From positions 34,725,301 to 34,789,300 of the forward strand of contig NC_087066.1 of the NCBI RefSeq assembly GCF_963678635.1: 64,000 nt of DNA, read 5' to 3'. Source of the stretch: Symsagittifera roscoffensis (Eukaryota; Xenacoelomorpha; Acoela; Convolutidae). The notes under the pieces were generated by a model. The model had not been told where the DNA came from, searched no databases, and worked only from the letters and a program-made list of their open reading frames with translations. Each line of letters begins with the position of its first letter. Position 1 is the first letter of the stretch. This document shows, piece after piece, positions 49,020-62,900 of this stretch. A program made the translations under genes and the position numbers.

Positions 49020-51118
49020 CACTCAGTACAACCTCAGCTCAATGGAATTCTGAAAACTACCTAGGAGAACAATCGGAGACAGTTCTAGAAAACGGGATAA
49101 TCTTCAACTACGAATCGAAAATTCTATTAGCAGAAAAATTCATTCCGATTGAATTTCTAGTCCCTTTCCCAAAATTTGAACTAAATATCCAAGATGAACT
49201 TGACGACTTCTTGAAACAACTAGCTGAAATGTGGAAGCAACCCAGCTTATTTTGCCATTTGGACTTTTCGTCCAATTTCACTAAAAACGATTCAACCTTT
49301 GATGTCGACTGGCTACTTCACCCAGTGAAAAACGAGGTTCTTCAGCAAAACAGGAATTTACGTCCCTACGCAAATATACAGCCTCATTTCTCCATGAAAA
49401 ACAACAAACATCCAATCTGAGGGAAAAACGAGCACCCGCCTTAGCGATTGCAGCCCTAGCATCAGTTGGACTTTTCGGAGGTGGAATTCGACTAGGAAAA
49501 ACAGCAGATTGTGGACTACGAGGAATTTTTGGATCCTGCAATGATAAGTCTAAAGAAAATGCTGAAAACATTGTCAGACTCTCTGACTTCGTCAGCCAAA
49601 TAGCTGAAAAAATCTATACGCTTGCAGAAAATCTAGATGCAAAATTCTTCATGGTAACGAGTGAATTACATTCGATAAAACAGGCACAAGACGAAATGAT
49701 ACAAATCCAAATTTAAATTGGGAAGTTATTCGAGAGCACTTTGAAGTTTTTATGCAAAACATTCACATTCTACGGGACTGTGATCACCTTTTGTTCACAA
49801 GACAGCAGATTAACTTCAATTATGATACGGTCTCCTCGCTGCTTGCGATTACTTTTGCAAATGTGAAATCGTACCGATCAGCTCTCTACTCCTATCGCAT
49901 CAACATGCTTAACTCGATACCGTCTTTGCTGAATAAATTTCTGCCAATGTCGTTAGTCCCACGGGACTCATTAATTAAAGTTCTAGAAGAAGTTGCCTAA
50001 ATGCAAAGCCATGCGCGTGATCGACGTTCACTAGCCATTCCGATGGACGAAATTCTATCCTACTATGAAGCCCAGCTTCTTACCGACGTGGTCACTATCA
50101 AAGAAGTCTTGCTAATGAAGATTGCCGTTGCACTAGCGTCACGGCAAAATTCATTTACGGTCTTCCACGCAGTTTCAGTCCCGATGCCACAGTATGAGAA
50201 GGATAAAGCCATTATGTGGAAAACGGAAGCTCCCTACTTGGCAATATCGGAGGATAATATGGAAACTGCAGTGTTAACAGAGTACAACCTGAAACACTGC
50301 CTTGAATCTTCAAGATATCAGATTTGCGACGAAATGATCCCTACTGAGACAGGACACGGATCATGCCTGGCAACTCTTTTCTTCAAACGGAATCTGGACA
50401 CACTGAAAGTATGCGACACCGAACAGATCCAGTTACCATCCACTGAAAAGGCTGAAAATCTAGGATTTGGGGTATGGTTGATCACATCAGCAACGTCTGC
50501 ATACACCCTCTTCGAGTCTGATATAGAATCAACAACCGCCAGCGGAATAGACAAGTTCCCGGGATGCCATATCTGCATTGTAACACTGGAATGTGGAAAA
50601 CAGTTAGTAGGGCCTAATATAAAACTTCGATCTGATTTAGCAACATGCGAACAGCTCCCAGCAATCGCCGGACCCGAAGTTCAACGTCCAATTGCCGGAC
50701 CCGATCTCAAACTTGCTAAGCGAATTGCCAGAATTGGAGGACATGCCATATTACGACTCAAATCCCAAATGTTCAAAATCAAGAACAGATGAAGAAAATA
50801 GCAAAGCAGCTAGCGCGGAACATGAGAAAACTTCAACCTTCACTAGCAAGAGTATTTGATGATCGGCTGACATGTAAAAGTTCATTGATAATGACTATAA
50901 TTTCCTTCATAGGCTCGATGGTTCTCCATGCACTTTTCATGTGGATCTACCACAAATGTAAAAAGGAGAGTAGTGACCCCACGCTACTCTTGACACCTCC
51001 ACCAACACAAGAATCAAATGCCGACACATGTGAATCCACAGCTCCATTTCAAGAAGCACTGAATGACGTGAAAGATCACGCCAACAATAAAGTTGGAGAT
51101 GACAATGGAACTCAATAA
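49020..51118 (+). pseudogene. env: Class I/F-type Env of the second pol-less element (broken)
   Basis: The order of parts fits a baculovirus F/errantivirus-type envelope protein. A surface part (about 49030-49400) is followed by a furin-type cleavage motif (Arg-x-Lys-Arg at 49420-49431), then a hydrophobic Ala/Gly-rich fusion-peptide-like segment with a GIFGSC motif, a heptad region (49555-49700), a cysteine-rich part in the ORF 50001-50792 (PYLAISEDN, then several Cys) and a membrane anchor near 50880-50950. It is broken by frame changes around 49300-49400, near 49713 and near 50790, and by a TAA at 49998-50000. Intact members mediate entry and membrane fusion; this copy is inactive as it stands. 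Confidence 0.75.
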
Positions 51119-51487
51119 CGTGAGAGCTCACGCTTTTACCTCGCAAAAATCATGCATCAACCGAGATGTTTCTAAGTCACAACCAGGACTTCATTCAATG
51201 CATGAAAACGTAGTACCACTGAAAGAACACTAGGTAACACTTCTCGGTAACCTTAAAAGTACCACTTTAAAGAATTGCATCACTTTAAGGAAAATTATTA
51301 CCACAACTTTTAACACATTCTTGATAAAATGCATTTATCCATGTGCCGTATATTTGTAAACATATATAATCTGACCAACGGACTATGTGTGGAACAAGAG
51401 GACATCAAAACTGTACCCATGTATTTTCTACAAAAAGCAGAGCGCAGAAAGTTTCCGAACCCATAGCAACTTTTTCAAGGATGGTAG

Positions 51488-52028
51488 TGTCACATCCCTA
51501 AATTCTATTTATGGGTGCGATTCATTATTTGACCCTACCAAATTACTTCAAGGCCCTTTTGTGTAATATTTACTACCACGAACTATATTTTCTGTGAGAC
51601 AACAAGAAGATGTGAACGAAGGGACAAGCAAACATCCTTACGAAGAAACAGGAAGTAAACATTTGAACTCAAATCATAAACTCCGAAAAAGGCTTGGCGA
51701 TGAAAAACAGACTGGCCAACCTTTGCTGATAACTTTGTTATGATGAGTGTAAATAATAACATAAACATTTGGTTTATAAACTTTGTAAAATCACTCGAGA
51801 GATATCCGCGAGAGTGACCAGCTTGACTCGAAATTTAAAGCTCTGCCTAAACTTCTTTCTCTGTCCTTTGAGCTTTCAAGAGGAATACCGCCCTGCGAAC
51901 TGAACGACATCCGATATATCTCTCGGGCATAGAACTTTCCTCGTCATTTGGAAAGTGACTAAATAACAAACTCAGTAATACTCAGAGAAACCTTCAGGGA
52001 CCTCACATAAATAAATTGAGATATGACA
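51488..52028 (+). repeat. 3' LTR of the second pol-less element
   Basis: 541 bp, TGTCA...TGACA, followed by CCCCT. The region 51331-51487 between env and the LTR is also present in the old copy (45757-45910: GCATTTATCCATGTGCCGTA), so it belongs to the family's 3' interior. Confidence 0.9.
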
Positions 52029-52033
52029 CCCCT

Positions 52034-53660
52034 ACCTTCCATGTATGTGTTTGCTCCCTCTCCTAAATGAGACAAAATTTTTATGCGTTATATCGTGTAA
52101 TTGTAACCAGTAAACTGAATCATTTTAATAAACTGAATCTCCAAAATTCGAAAACCGCAGACATGTGAAAGCTTAACTATTCGCTTTTGGTTTTTTAACT
52201 GGTTCTTTTGGTTCTTGATATTGAGTTGCTCGCTATATTCCATTGAACCATCGCTCCACCAGCCTCCTGAACAAAGAGGGTTTTCGAGAAATCTAAGGAA
52301 TCCATAACGAAACTTGAATCAGTTGTTAATTTGCGAAAATAGGATTCCACGATAAATCTCCACCAAAAAAACGCGTTTAAAAACGGAAATATACGTTATT
52401 TGTTTCCGAACTAAATGCGGAACTTGTAAACAAAATGCGGGTTCAGCGACAAGTTGGTGTGATATCAATGCGAACATGTTTTATTATTTATGTTATTATT
52501 TTTATGTTCATTTTTTGCTGCTCCAAGAGTTGCACTTTGTTCAACCATTTGTTGTTGGATTGCACGCTAGAAAAGAAATCAAAAAGAAGGACAGCCTTGT
52601 CGCTTATTCCACAGAATCTCTATTTTTGCAGGTTCCAATATCAGCCAATTCCGCAGTTTCGAACTGCAGCAGCTTGGACTCTTAATGTTTATTTTTTACC
52701 AGATTCAATTTAGTCGGATCAATCGAATTGCATCTGATTTGAAAATATAAATAGATGATATATTTCAAACCCAATTTAAAGTATATATTTGAAATAAGTT
52801 TTTTTTTTGGGCGGGATTGAGTAAGTAGAGAATTCAGCTGTAAGAGTTACTAAGAACAGGGGTGTATCTAGGATTTTCTCAAGGGTGAATGGAAAGTGTT
52901 TTCAAATAAATTGAATGTTTTGGCCTTTTTATCGAATTAATTTTCTCGGTCCTCTTAAAACTGTAACGACCCCATTTTGTCAAATATTTGTCGCCGCAAG
53001 TGAATTTTGGAGAAAACGGAATAAATGACGTTTTTGGGCTTTTTTTCATGATCTCTAATCATCCTTTTCGCTGTTCCCTATCAAAATTAATAAATATTGG
53101 CGCGCGTTAAGGAAAGTTTTAAGATCGATGGGTTTAAAATGGATGTGAAATTTCACTAAAGGGGGAAGCTGAAGGCGGTGAGGTATCGCCTCTGATTACA
53201 AGTATGATTGGAAAAGTTAACAAAAAACTTTATTCCAGAATCAATCGGTGCATCAAGGTGATGCAGTACACGACAAGAATAAGTGTATTTTTAAAATTAT
53301 GATACTTTATTTCGTACTTTTTCAGACTAATGTGTTTGTGATTCCTAACTACTCGAAGACAACTTCACCTTAATTTTATCATTTCATGCCACTTGTGCCT
53401 TATTTTATGCTAAGCTTGATTCTATTTTTATACACAGTTACCAATTTTAATCTGAAGCTGGCTGATTGCTCATTTTTAACCGATCAGAATTGTACATAAA
53501 CTATACAAGACGCGACTATTGTACAGAAGTTGTAGTTGTTAGACTTGGACTTTATTACGTCCATCAGTATAATTTGTATTCTACTTAATTTATTGAAATA
53601 CAATTTGAGTTGCCAATTTGTACCACCTGTAATTTGTGATTATTTTATAAACTGTCTGCT
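52034..53660. other. Upstream of BICC1, no gene seen; transposon-end-like motif
   Basis: At 52859 the + strand reads CAGGGGTGTATCTAGGATTT, the type of terminus seen on many invertebrate hAT-like or MITE elements. The opposite end was not found. A Ser/Leu-rich frame at 52476-52685 has no recognised family. The rest is AT-rich and would hold the BICC1 promoter. Confidence 0.4.
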
Positions 53661-53991
53661 ATGGACAATCAGTCTTTGAAAGAGGCTCGCTTAGTGCCAG
53701 ATATGGAGAGAAGTGATGCTGCCGCTGGACCAATATCTCGATCTGAACAACCTTACACGGAGGTAGGCGAAGGAAATGAGGGTGTCGGTGGATCTCAACG
53801 AAACCGTATCCGGGGTCCCAGAAGGAAAAAAGCTGCATTAAGTCGACAGAACACTTGGAATAGCTTTGAGACATGCGAAGATGAGGATGGTGATGAGGGG
53901 GAGTGTGATTTTGAAGGTTCCGATAGAGATATGGATTTCTGTGAGCTGAGAGTTAAGCTGGACAGACGAAAAATCGAATCATTCTTCAATG
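53661..53991 (+). CDS. BICC1: BICC1 exon 1
   Basis: It starts at ATG 53661 and codes 110 residues: a polar, acidic N-terminus with a basic patch (RIRGPRRKKAALSR) and an Asp/Glu cluster, then DFCELRVKLDRRKIESFFN. The end aligns with the ERFRVDRKKLEAML segment that precedes KH1 in vertebrate BICC1. The donor is either G/GTTTGT at 53992 or GTATAT at 53996; phase cannot be fixed without the next exon. Confidence 0.8.
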
Positions 53992-56900
53992 GTTTGTATA
54001 TTTCGGGATATTTAAATTAATTTGTTTTTAATTCAAATTAAAGAGTTATGAGTCAAGGTAATCCCTTTGCATCTTATATGAACGCTGATTACCCTTGTGA
54101 TTGGCAAGCGTTATCAAATCGGAGCGTAGACTTTTTTACAAATTAAAAACTTGTCGAACAGAATCCTTAAATCATTGATGGCATGGACTGTATATTAAAA
54201 AGTGTTGATATGCTAAAGTTATGGAAATTCAAACTTAAACTTGTTGACATTACAGCGGGCTCTTGATGTTGCAGTGCTCTTTCGAGTTCGTATTTAAACT
54301 CGCGAGCGAAGTATATTAGTACGAACCTTCTTTTTTTCTAACCTAACTCGCAAATAAAAGCGTTCATTAAAGAAAGTGATCACTTATTTGGTGGAACTTT
54401 TGCTATAATCACGATCTGTAGCAATGGAAATTTCAAAGCATCTATTCTCTGCTTTATTTGTGGATTATTATTACTCTGGTTTATTAAGTACGTGGCTGAG
54501 TTGTTAGTGCGTGATACTCATAATCTCTAGGTCCCAGTTATAATCCGAGACGTGGCCGAGTTATCGCTAATTTGAGGCTTTTTTACTTTTTCTTTTGGCA
54601 CTTTATAGAACTGCTTTTTATCGTGCCCTCGCTAGTGTTTGCAAAGCACAGCTTCGCCTCTCTGTCGATATTTAATTTTGAAAAAAAATATACTTTCGAT
54701 CTTTGGTTTGGTTTGTTAGCTTATTTTTTGGGTCTTGTTTTCCACAGCATGGCCTTTATTTCTAGAATAAGCAAGAACTAATCTAGAGGGAGCGGATTAA
54801 TAAAAAATGTTCTAGGCTGACGAATTATTTTTTAGGTTGACTAAATTGATATTCCGAGCTCTCCCAAAGCAGCAAATTTACCCTGTTTTGGCGAAATTAT
54901 CTGCAGCGCAGGCAAAATATTGAAAAAAAAAAACTGGTCAAAAAACGCGTTTTAGGCACTTGGCGTTGGGATCTTTTGACCAAAAAATGCGTTTTTTTGC
55001 GCGCGTTCCCCACTCATGTATAGTAATTATTTGCGCCAAAGGCGCCTTAAAAACAAATTTAAGGTCCGTCAGCCAAAATGGATATCTCAAAGTAGTACAA
55101 AGGATGAACCTTTGAGTCGACTGGGGGTCCAATCCCTGAAGGGGGGGGGGGGGGTATCCGCCCCATCCTAAATCAGCTACTGAGTATAAGTATAAGTTCT
55201 TTTCAATAAAATTGTTAGTCGTTGTGTTATATTTTGATAGATTCACCAGCTTCGATTTTGCATAATTACTTTGAAATTTTTATTCGTTTAAAAGTACTCG
55301 GCTCAAATAGCTTGTCTTTTTTTGGCTAAGTCGCCTCATGTTGCTTCATTTTACTCACAAGAGCAAGTGACTTGTACTCAAGACTTTTTTCAGAACTAAA
55401 CTTGGGAACTTGACTTTTTTCTGTAAACAATTTTTTCTTACAAGAAATTGCACTTGCTAAATTTTGAACCTTAACAACTTTCATGTTCCTTCCCACTTGG
55501 CCTGAAGATAACGCGGCCACTTTTGCACCTTGAGGTCTGGAGTTTGAGTCCCGACAGGACTTTGTTTTTTCAGTATGTATCAAATTGAAAAGTTTTTTTT
55601 TCCGGTAAAAATCAAGTTGTAGGACTTTCATTTGTCTACTCAAAATTTGGCAGCTTAGGTGCCACATCACTGATTTTTCTTGCGCTGTAAGCAAGTATCA
55701 TGGCGGATGCAACGCTTTTCATAGTAGTTTCAGGGCGACTTGAAACATTGTAGTTTCAGGGCGACTTGAAAGTTTTTTTAAATCCTTTTTTTTGGCTCAA
55801 CTGGTTTCTGCTCAAAGATTGTCCTTGGCTTTACTGTTTCAGACCCTTATATAGGTCGCGATGATTTTATAATTTTTTTGATCAGAAAAATTTGAGGCAA
55901 TATTTTTTGTTGATTTGGCTTTGATTTTTTTTTGAGTTCAGTTCATTTTCTTTAAAAGGAAGGCGAAAGTTAAAAGGTCATGAAAAACGTTATCGGCTTT
56001 TGGTTTCGAAATTGGAATTTAATTTCCAGATTTCCCTGCTAATTAAATAATTTACTGATTGATTCAAGCTTCTCAAATTGGGTTAATGTTAACGAAAAAG
56101 TGCCAATCAGTAATTGTTCTAGAAGTTCAAAGAGCTTCGAGGGTATCTAATTTTTTTTTAGAAATTTGAAAGTTGATGTTTTTTCATCAAACAAGTTCTT
56201 TTTTCTTTTTAATTTCGTTCTTGACTCTTTCCCAACTTTCTGTTGGATATGTTTAATGTGTGAGTCGAGCACTTTCTGTTTGATAAAAACAGGTATAATA
56301 AAAATTTATGGGATTTGATTTTAAATTTTTTTGGACGATTTAGAAATTTTTTTGTTTTTCTTTAAAATTTGGTTTTTCTCAAAAACTAACTGGCAAACTT
56401 TCGAAAAAGGGCTTTCAGTATAAAAGATCGCCTACTCTCCTGTTTGCCTGCATAATCAGGTAGTCATTTTCTTTTTTCTCCCGTTTTCTACAGCCATTTT
56501 CTCGATAACTAACTGCCCAAGTCTGAGAAATTTATTTCAATCAAAAGCACGAGTTGTATGAAGCTCCCCTGGATGAGCGGCTACGACCATTTTTTCCTCC
56601 AAATTTTATGGCTCTCAATTTTTTGATTTTTTGACAGTCTTTTGAAACTTTTACCTATCTCGAAAACTGCTCTTTCAAATCAGAGTTTTTGGTTGTAATA
56701 TTAAGAACATGTTTTCGAAAAGTCCCTGTTTGTGCGATTTTGCCTAAATTTATTTGCACAAGAAATGATGGCACTCGGAAAACTCAAATTTTTGATTTTT
56801 TGACCATTTTCTTTTTAAAACTACCCTTGCAAACTCAGATTTTGGTTTCAAACTAAAAATTGGATATGGGAGGCTCCCATTGCATAAGTGGATAACCCCA

Positions 56901-59900
56901 ATTATTTTTCAGAAAAAAGTGATAGACTTCAGAAAAATCAATTACTCGAACTTTTGACCTTTTGTCTTTTGTCCAAACAAAAACTACCTTGCCAATTCTC
57001 AGTTTAATCGTTCAATCGAAAAAATAGATTGAGGGCACCTTTGTCGCATAATCCGGTACGCATTATTTTTTTTCGGAAAAAAGCTATAACACTCGTAAAA
57101 TTCAAAACTGTTTTTTTGACCGTTTTGTTTAGAACCTTCTTGACTCTTAAAAATTAACATTCCAAATATGAGATTAAGGACTAAATCAAATAATGTGGTT
57201 GTGAAAAACTTTTCTCACAGGATCTTTGATTCCTTATTTTGTCTAAGAAAGCATGTTATGTCCTTGGAAACATCTAGATTCTGAAGATTTCGCTGTTTTC
57301 AAATTTTTGCCTAAATTTTCCCTCGGCCTAGAGTTCCATTGAAAAGACAAGTTATGGATATCTTTTCGGATTAAGTGGCTTGCCGTCAGGAGCTCCATCA
57401 AAACAACAGGTTGCGAGGAAATTCTACTATCATGCCCAGTTTCCTTGTGATTTCATGTGTAACAACGGTAATGGTTATCTAGCCTACGCTAGCGGCTAAT
57501 TTCTTATTTTGCTTAAGAAACAACAAAGCTTTGAAAATAATGAATTTCATCGGGCATCAGTAAAACATTCTAAAAATATCAAATAGGTACCTCCAGCTTT
57601 AGCTCTGCCCCTAGTTTCGTTCTAGTCAACTTACGATGCGTAGTTTTAATGGCGAATTTTTGATTGCTTTTGATTTTTTCCGGAATGATGGATGTATAGA
57701 ATTTTGATTTTAACAATTTTATAGAGTACAGTTTTTTAACGACTTTTTATGGCTGCAGTTTTGTTTTCGGCTCAATGAGGGTCGACACAAATTTTTCGCC
57801 GTAGCTGATGCTCGTTCATTGATTCTCCATGTTATTTAAGGCTGTTTATGAACATCATTCTAGTCAAAGATATGAAATTTCTGTAGATATAGTTTTTCGA
57901 ATAGACTTTTTTCAAAAAAAAATGGCTTCCCCTGCTTTATCAACATCTTGTAATGCAATGTTTTTGATGCATCGCAAGTGTTCTGAAGCTCCTCTGTGCC
58001 AGGACATACTTCCCTGAAACTGAACGTCACTCGAGATAAACGTTTAACACAGAGGCCAAGCGGAATATCGTAACATTTGTAATAATACACATACAGCATT
58101 GCAAGCTTGCACACAAAATGAAAAGAAAGTCGAAAAAATATATATTAAATTTCAAAAAAACCAGAGCTAAAATTTGTCTGGAATATTCCGTTTGAAAAAA
58201 AAAACGACCAGAAACACGATCGCTGGCGTGAATTAAGTATTTAAAAACCTTTAGCGAGCGGCATTTAAGGTAATCTTCCATTGAGCCGAGAACGAAGTTG
58301 TAATGAAAATTCTTTCTGACACACAAAACTTTAACACCCCGATCCGGAAACACCAAAGGATAAAAATCTATTTTTTTATTACAAAGGACGCAAGATAAGA
58401 TCATTAAGCGAATAAAAGATAAAAGATGAGCCAAACCAATTGATATCAAAAAAACTTAAGCAAAAAAAGAGCGAAAAAATCAGATTAAGTAAATTTACAA
58501 ATCTCAGGAATGATAAAAGCAACACTTTCTTTTAGAAAAAATACTCACAGCACAGAAAAAGTGCGTGATGTGTTTGTTAACTAAGCCGAGAAAATGTAGG
58601 CAGACAAAAAGAAGGCCAACAATTTTTTCTTCTAAACAGATTATTTCCCCTTTTTATAATAAAAAAACAAGTCATGGTCGAAAACAGTCAGTGTTCCTAT
58701 TTGAAAAGGCTTGCTAATCGCGAGTGTAAGAATGTATAGAAGAATGTTTTTTTTCGACATTTTGGTTCACAGAAAACTTTTTGATCTTTGGGTTCCGTCT
58801 TAGTTTCTGTCGGCTATGTTTACAATGTATCGCAAATGTTGCGAAGCTCCACTCTTCCTCTGTGTATCACCTAATTTATGAAACTGTGACCCTTGTTCAT
58901 TGAAATGTCTTATGTACCAGGGACTGCAACAGGTCATGATCTGAAGAGCTCATTGCGGCGAGGGGCTCTTGTGCCCCTTATTACGAACTAGTCTATTTAT
59001 TTTGGTTATTTTCGTGGGTTAAGAAATATTGCCTCACTTTTTCACTTGGCTACCGACCTTTTTCTGAGAGGTAGAGGCATACACCATTTCTTCATCACCC
59101 ACTACATTTTTGCTTTTGCTTTTTAAAAACAATAAACATGGGAGTTGAAGTCGAGAAATGAATTAATTGTAAGGTATTTGTTTAGAGTTTGGAATTGACT
59201 GTGGAGATTTCTTACTAACTGTAAGTATAATTTTTCATAATACCTGGATATGTTGATTCTTTCATGAAGTCAAAGTTGAAAATTTCAGGTTGCGCAAAAG
59301 CAGCAAGTGAATTTTGGAGGATTGTCAGTAATCTGTTCAGGACAACGATTGAAGAAAGGTAAAAATTTTGCAGGAAATATTTACACTTAAGCGTGATTAA
59401 ATCGGAAACTGGACTTTTTTCATTTAAACAAGTTTTTAACAGAATCACTTAATTATTTCATAGCTTGATTAAGGGTAATGAACGTAGTGCTCTTATATAG
59501 TTCTTTTGTATAGGCCTTGGTGTTTTTTTTTCACGCTCAATTTTGATTTTTCGCGGTTTGAAAAAGTGATTTTTTTTAGGATCAGTTCATTCTTATTTGT
59601 TAAAAGGAAGGGAAACTCCACTATCGAACAGCAAAATTATAAAGGTCACGAAAAACGTGATCGACTTCTAATTTCGAAAATGGAAGTTATCAGATTTCCC
59701 ACCGAAATAAAAGTTTTACCTATTGATCCAGTTTTCTCAAATTGGGTTAACTTTAACAAAAAAGCACCAAACATAAGTTGTTCTTGAAATTCAAAGAGCT
59801 TTAACTTCAAATGTTTTTCTTTTCAAAATTCGAATTTAAGTCAGTTGGCTATGTTTTATAATAAGTTCAATTGTAATGTCTTATTCTGAACATTTGCCAG

Positions 59901-62900
59901 AGCTAACGGCCATGCCTGGTACAAAAAAGTTTTAGGGTTCGGATCTGGCGAAGACTTTTTGCTTTTGCGATTCGATCTCCCGCCTGAAAAAAGACTTGTC
60001 GGCCAATCATTTGTCGGCGTAGTTACCACATAGCGGACTTCTCTTGTGATTTAAGCATTTTTTTTCACATTTGAAAATTTTGTGCATTTCTGTAATGGTG
60101 CAGGTAATTGATTTACAAGAACTGTTGCTGATTTTTTTTGGAAAAAACCTGTAGTTGTTTTTATTTTGGTTTTTCTCTCAGGCACCCGAAAAAAAAAACA
60201 ACTGAAGCCTAGTCTTTAAATTTTTTCGCCATAGTCTAATAGTTCGAGTCATGCTTTTTCTAATTGCGTAAAATTTAAAAAGCCCTCTTTCTGTTTTTCA
60301 TAAATGACTCCTTTGCCTGCTATGAGTTTGTCGAATGAGATTTTCTGAATCGCAAGTGTGTTAGAATATATTGCCTAATTGTTTCTTGCCTACGCAACGA
60401 AGAATACTATGAAGTTTTTGATAAATGTAAATAAATATATGGGTTTTTTAAGTCCTTTTCTACGCCTCAACACATTGTCATGTATTTTTTGTATCGCTAC
60501 TAATGAGAAACTCCACTTCACCTCTGTGTAAAAAAGTTGAAACATCCCATGATATTCTTCGCAAATTTTCATTGCAACTGTATTTAGATTGAGACCGTGC
60601 GTTACCGTAAGTTTTCATTGTTCTATCTATGTCTCCAAAACGCTATTTGTTGTAAGGTGGTGCCAAAAACAACGTTCCGAAGCTGTTATCGTCTCCCCTT
60701 TTTGCTTAAAACTAAGTTTTCAAAATGTAGTACTAAAGTTTGTATCTTTGCTTAAGATCCCTTTCTGAAGATATCGGGCAAGACTGCAGCTGTTCAGAGG
60801 GCAGAAAAGAGCATATCCTCGATCATTTCACCAAAGGTAAGCTGGAATAGTAAACTGAATAGGGCATGATTTTTTGACGTGTGTCAGGTCACTCCTTTTG
60901 AGTTTTTAAACTTAAACCAAAACTTAAAAGATAACCTAACTGACCAAATCATCAAAAGAAATGGGTCTAAAGGTACATTTTGGAGAGATTTGCTCCAGCT
61001 GATACCAACTTACATTTGCCTATTGAAGTGTTGATTAAGTGTCTATGAAAGAAGTGATGAAGCTTATTTAGATCGTGATTTTTTCGCTATTTAACTCTAT
61101 TTTTTTCTCATAATTTTCCACAAAGTGCCCAAAACAGTAATTTTGACCTGTTTCAGAAATTTGCCTGCGCCGTTTAAGAATAGGGTCTTTATAGTGTTCT
61201 GGGACCGCTAGGAAAGTCAGTTTGGTCGGCTTTAAATCAAGGCCGGCAAAATTGTCGACATGTTTTTGAAAATCGAGAAAATCCTAGTTCCGCTCCTGCT
61301 TGAAAATCAAAGATTTTGAAGGCCATATTGTTTGTTGAAAATGATTCAAAGCTAAAAGTCTTTTTTGGTTTCTTCAATTTTTCATTGGCACTTCTCTTTA
61401 CATTGTGTTAAAGTTATTGTGTTTCAAATTATTGGCAAATCTGCCATCTTTTGGGGGTTCTTAAAAATGGTGTTCAGATACAGTGAAACTGTCACTCCGT
61501 CCTTCTGCCAAGTTAGGCTAATTTCTGGCTTAATGTTTGAATTTTAAAATTAGTTATTCGAAGGATATGATTGGATATCCTGAAAATGAGCGACTTAGTC
61601 ATAGTCGTCGACAGACACTTTTATTGCGTGAAACATGGCTGAGCGGGTAGGTAAATAGTTCAAGTTGGATCTTCTGTTCTGGTTGCGGTTTGTCTGTCAC
61701 TGTTTATTGGCCTGGCTCCCAAACTGGATTAGGCGTCTCTTACTGAACTATGTGCAAGTCAAGAATTGCAATTTAATGTTTTGCATTGGGTTCTACTCAA
61801 TTTAATCCAATCATTCCTGCAACGGGTATAGGGCGCATGGACCAAGGGTCTAAAAGAATGATCATAAATAGAGGATCAATCTCCCGCCAACCTTCTCTAA
61901 ACTAATCTTTAACCGCAAATGTGGGATTTTGGCCAAGACCGTTAACTAAGTTTGTTGGCACTTTTCTTTTTTTAAAATAAAATTTGCGTTGATTTATTTC
62001 TGTCCTGTTTAACTCAAAAGCAAGCGTATGAAGTTCATTCGTCAGCAGGTAAAAAGTTAAATTTACACATATAAATTGAGTGAGAGTTAAATTTGGTTGG
62101 AAAGGAAACAACTCTAGTGGTTTATTGAGAAAGAACTTAGTTGTCCAAACCTAGCATTTCAAATAAATAAGATGGGTTGAATATTTTAGAGCATGATCTC
62201 TTCGGGTGGGGGTCTTGACAGGAACGGAGGTGGGGGAGGGGGAGTGGGCGGGAGAGTGACTCTGAAGGTGGACATCGGACACACTGAGCACTCCCACATC
62301 ATTGGCAAGGGAGGCAACAGTATCAAGGAGGTGATGCAGAGGACCAGCTGTCACATCCACTTCCCGGACTCAAACAGGACTAACACTGAAGAGAAGAGCA
62401 ACCAAGTGAGCATCGCCGGATACCCCATGCACAATGTGGAGGTTGCCAGAAAGACACTGCGGGTGAGACACGAGAGGTTTTCACTTTGGTTATTATCCAC
62501 GAGAATGACTGCAAAATTCGTCTGTCGTTTGAGTAGATGGTAATAATTAAGTTTTGAAAAAGCTGAATAAATTGAGTCCAAGTTCATTGCTGTACCAAGT
62601 TTTTATGCACAAAGTGGCTTATCGCGTATTCGAGTCGCGTGGATTTTATCGATATTTTTGAACGGTCTGTTAGGTGTGAGTTCACAGAAGGTGCATGCAG
62701 ATGATAGCGCTTTAAGATCCTCATAACAATAATCAAACATCTTTTATCTGCTTCAGTCAGGGTTGAGTCATTTGATCACAAAATTGGTTGTATGTTTTTT
62801 CCAGGGTGTACAACAGTTGGAGCTTTCGTTTGAGTTGCCAGTGTGTACAGTGCTCGCATCTACAGCTGCAGACTCTGGTGCAGTTATTGGGACAGTCTCA

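Larger units (their letters stand above)
46502..52028 (+). mobile_element. Second pol-less LTR element with env (TSD CCCCT)
   Basis: The 5' LTR (46502-47047) and 3' LTR (51488-52028) both begin TGTCACATCCCTAAATTC and end GAGATATGACA, with the inverted termini TGTCA/TGACA. CCCCT flanks the element on both sides (46497-46501 and 52029-52033). A PBS starting TGGTGATAGG follows the 5' LTR at 47048. The interior (4.4 kb) has an antisense gene relic, a small antisense ORF and a + strand env. Gag and pol are absent. The LTRs differ by several percent, more than those of the element at 32913-40491. Confidence 0.88.

Noticed and set aside
52435-52713. Two overlapping + strand frames upstream of BICC1
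   Set aside because: No recognised domain; two frames of similar length overlap, as expected by chance in this composition.
59215-59448. 77-codon minus-strand frame in the BICC1 intron
   Set aside because: AT-rich, no family pattern, no splice context; it overlaps the tentative BICC1 exon candidate.
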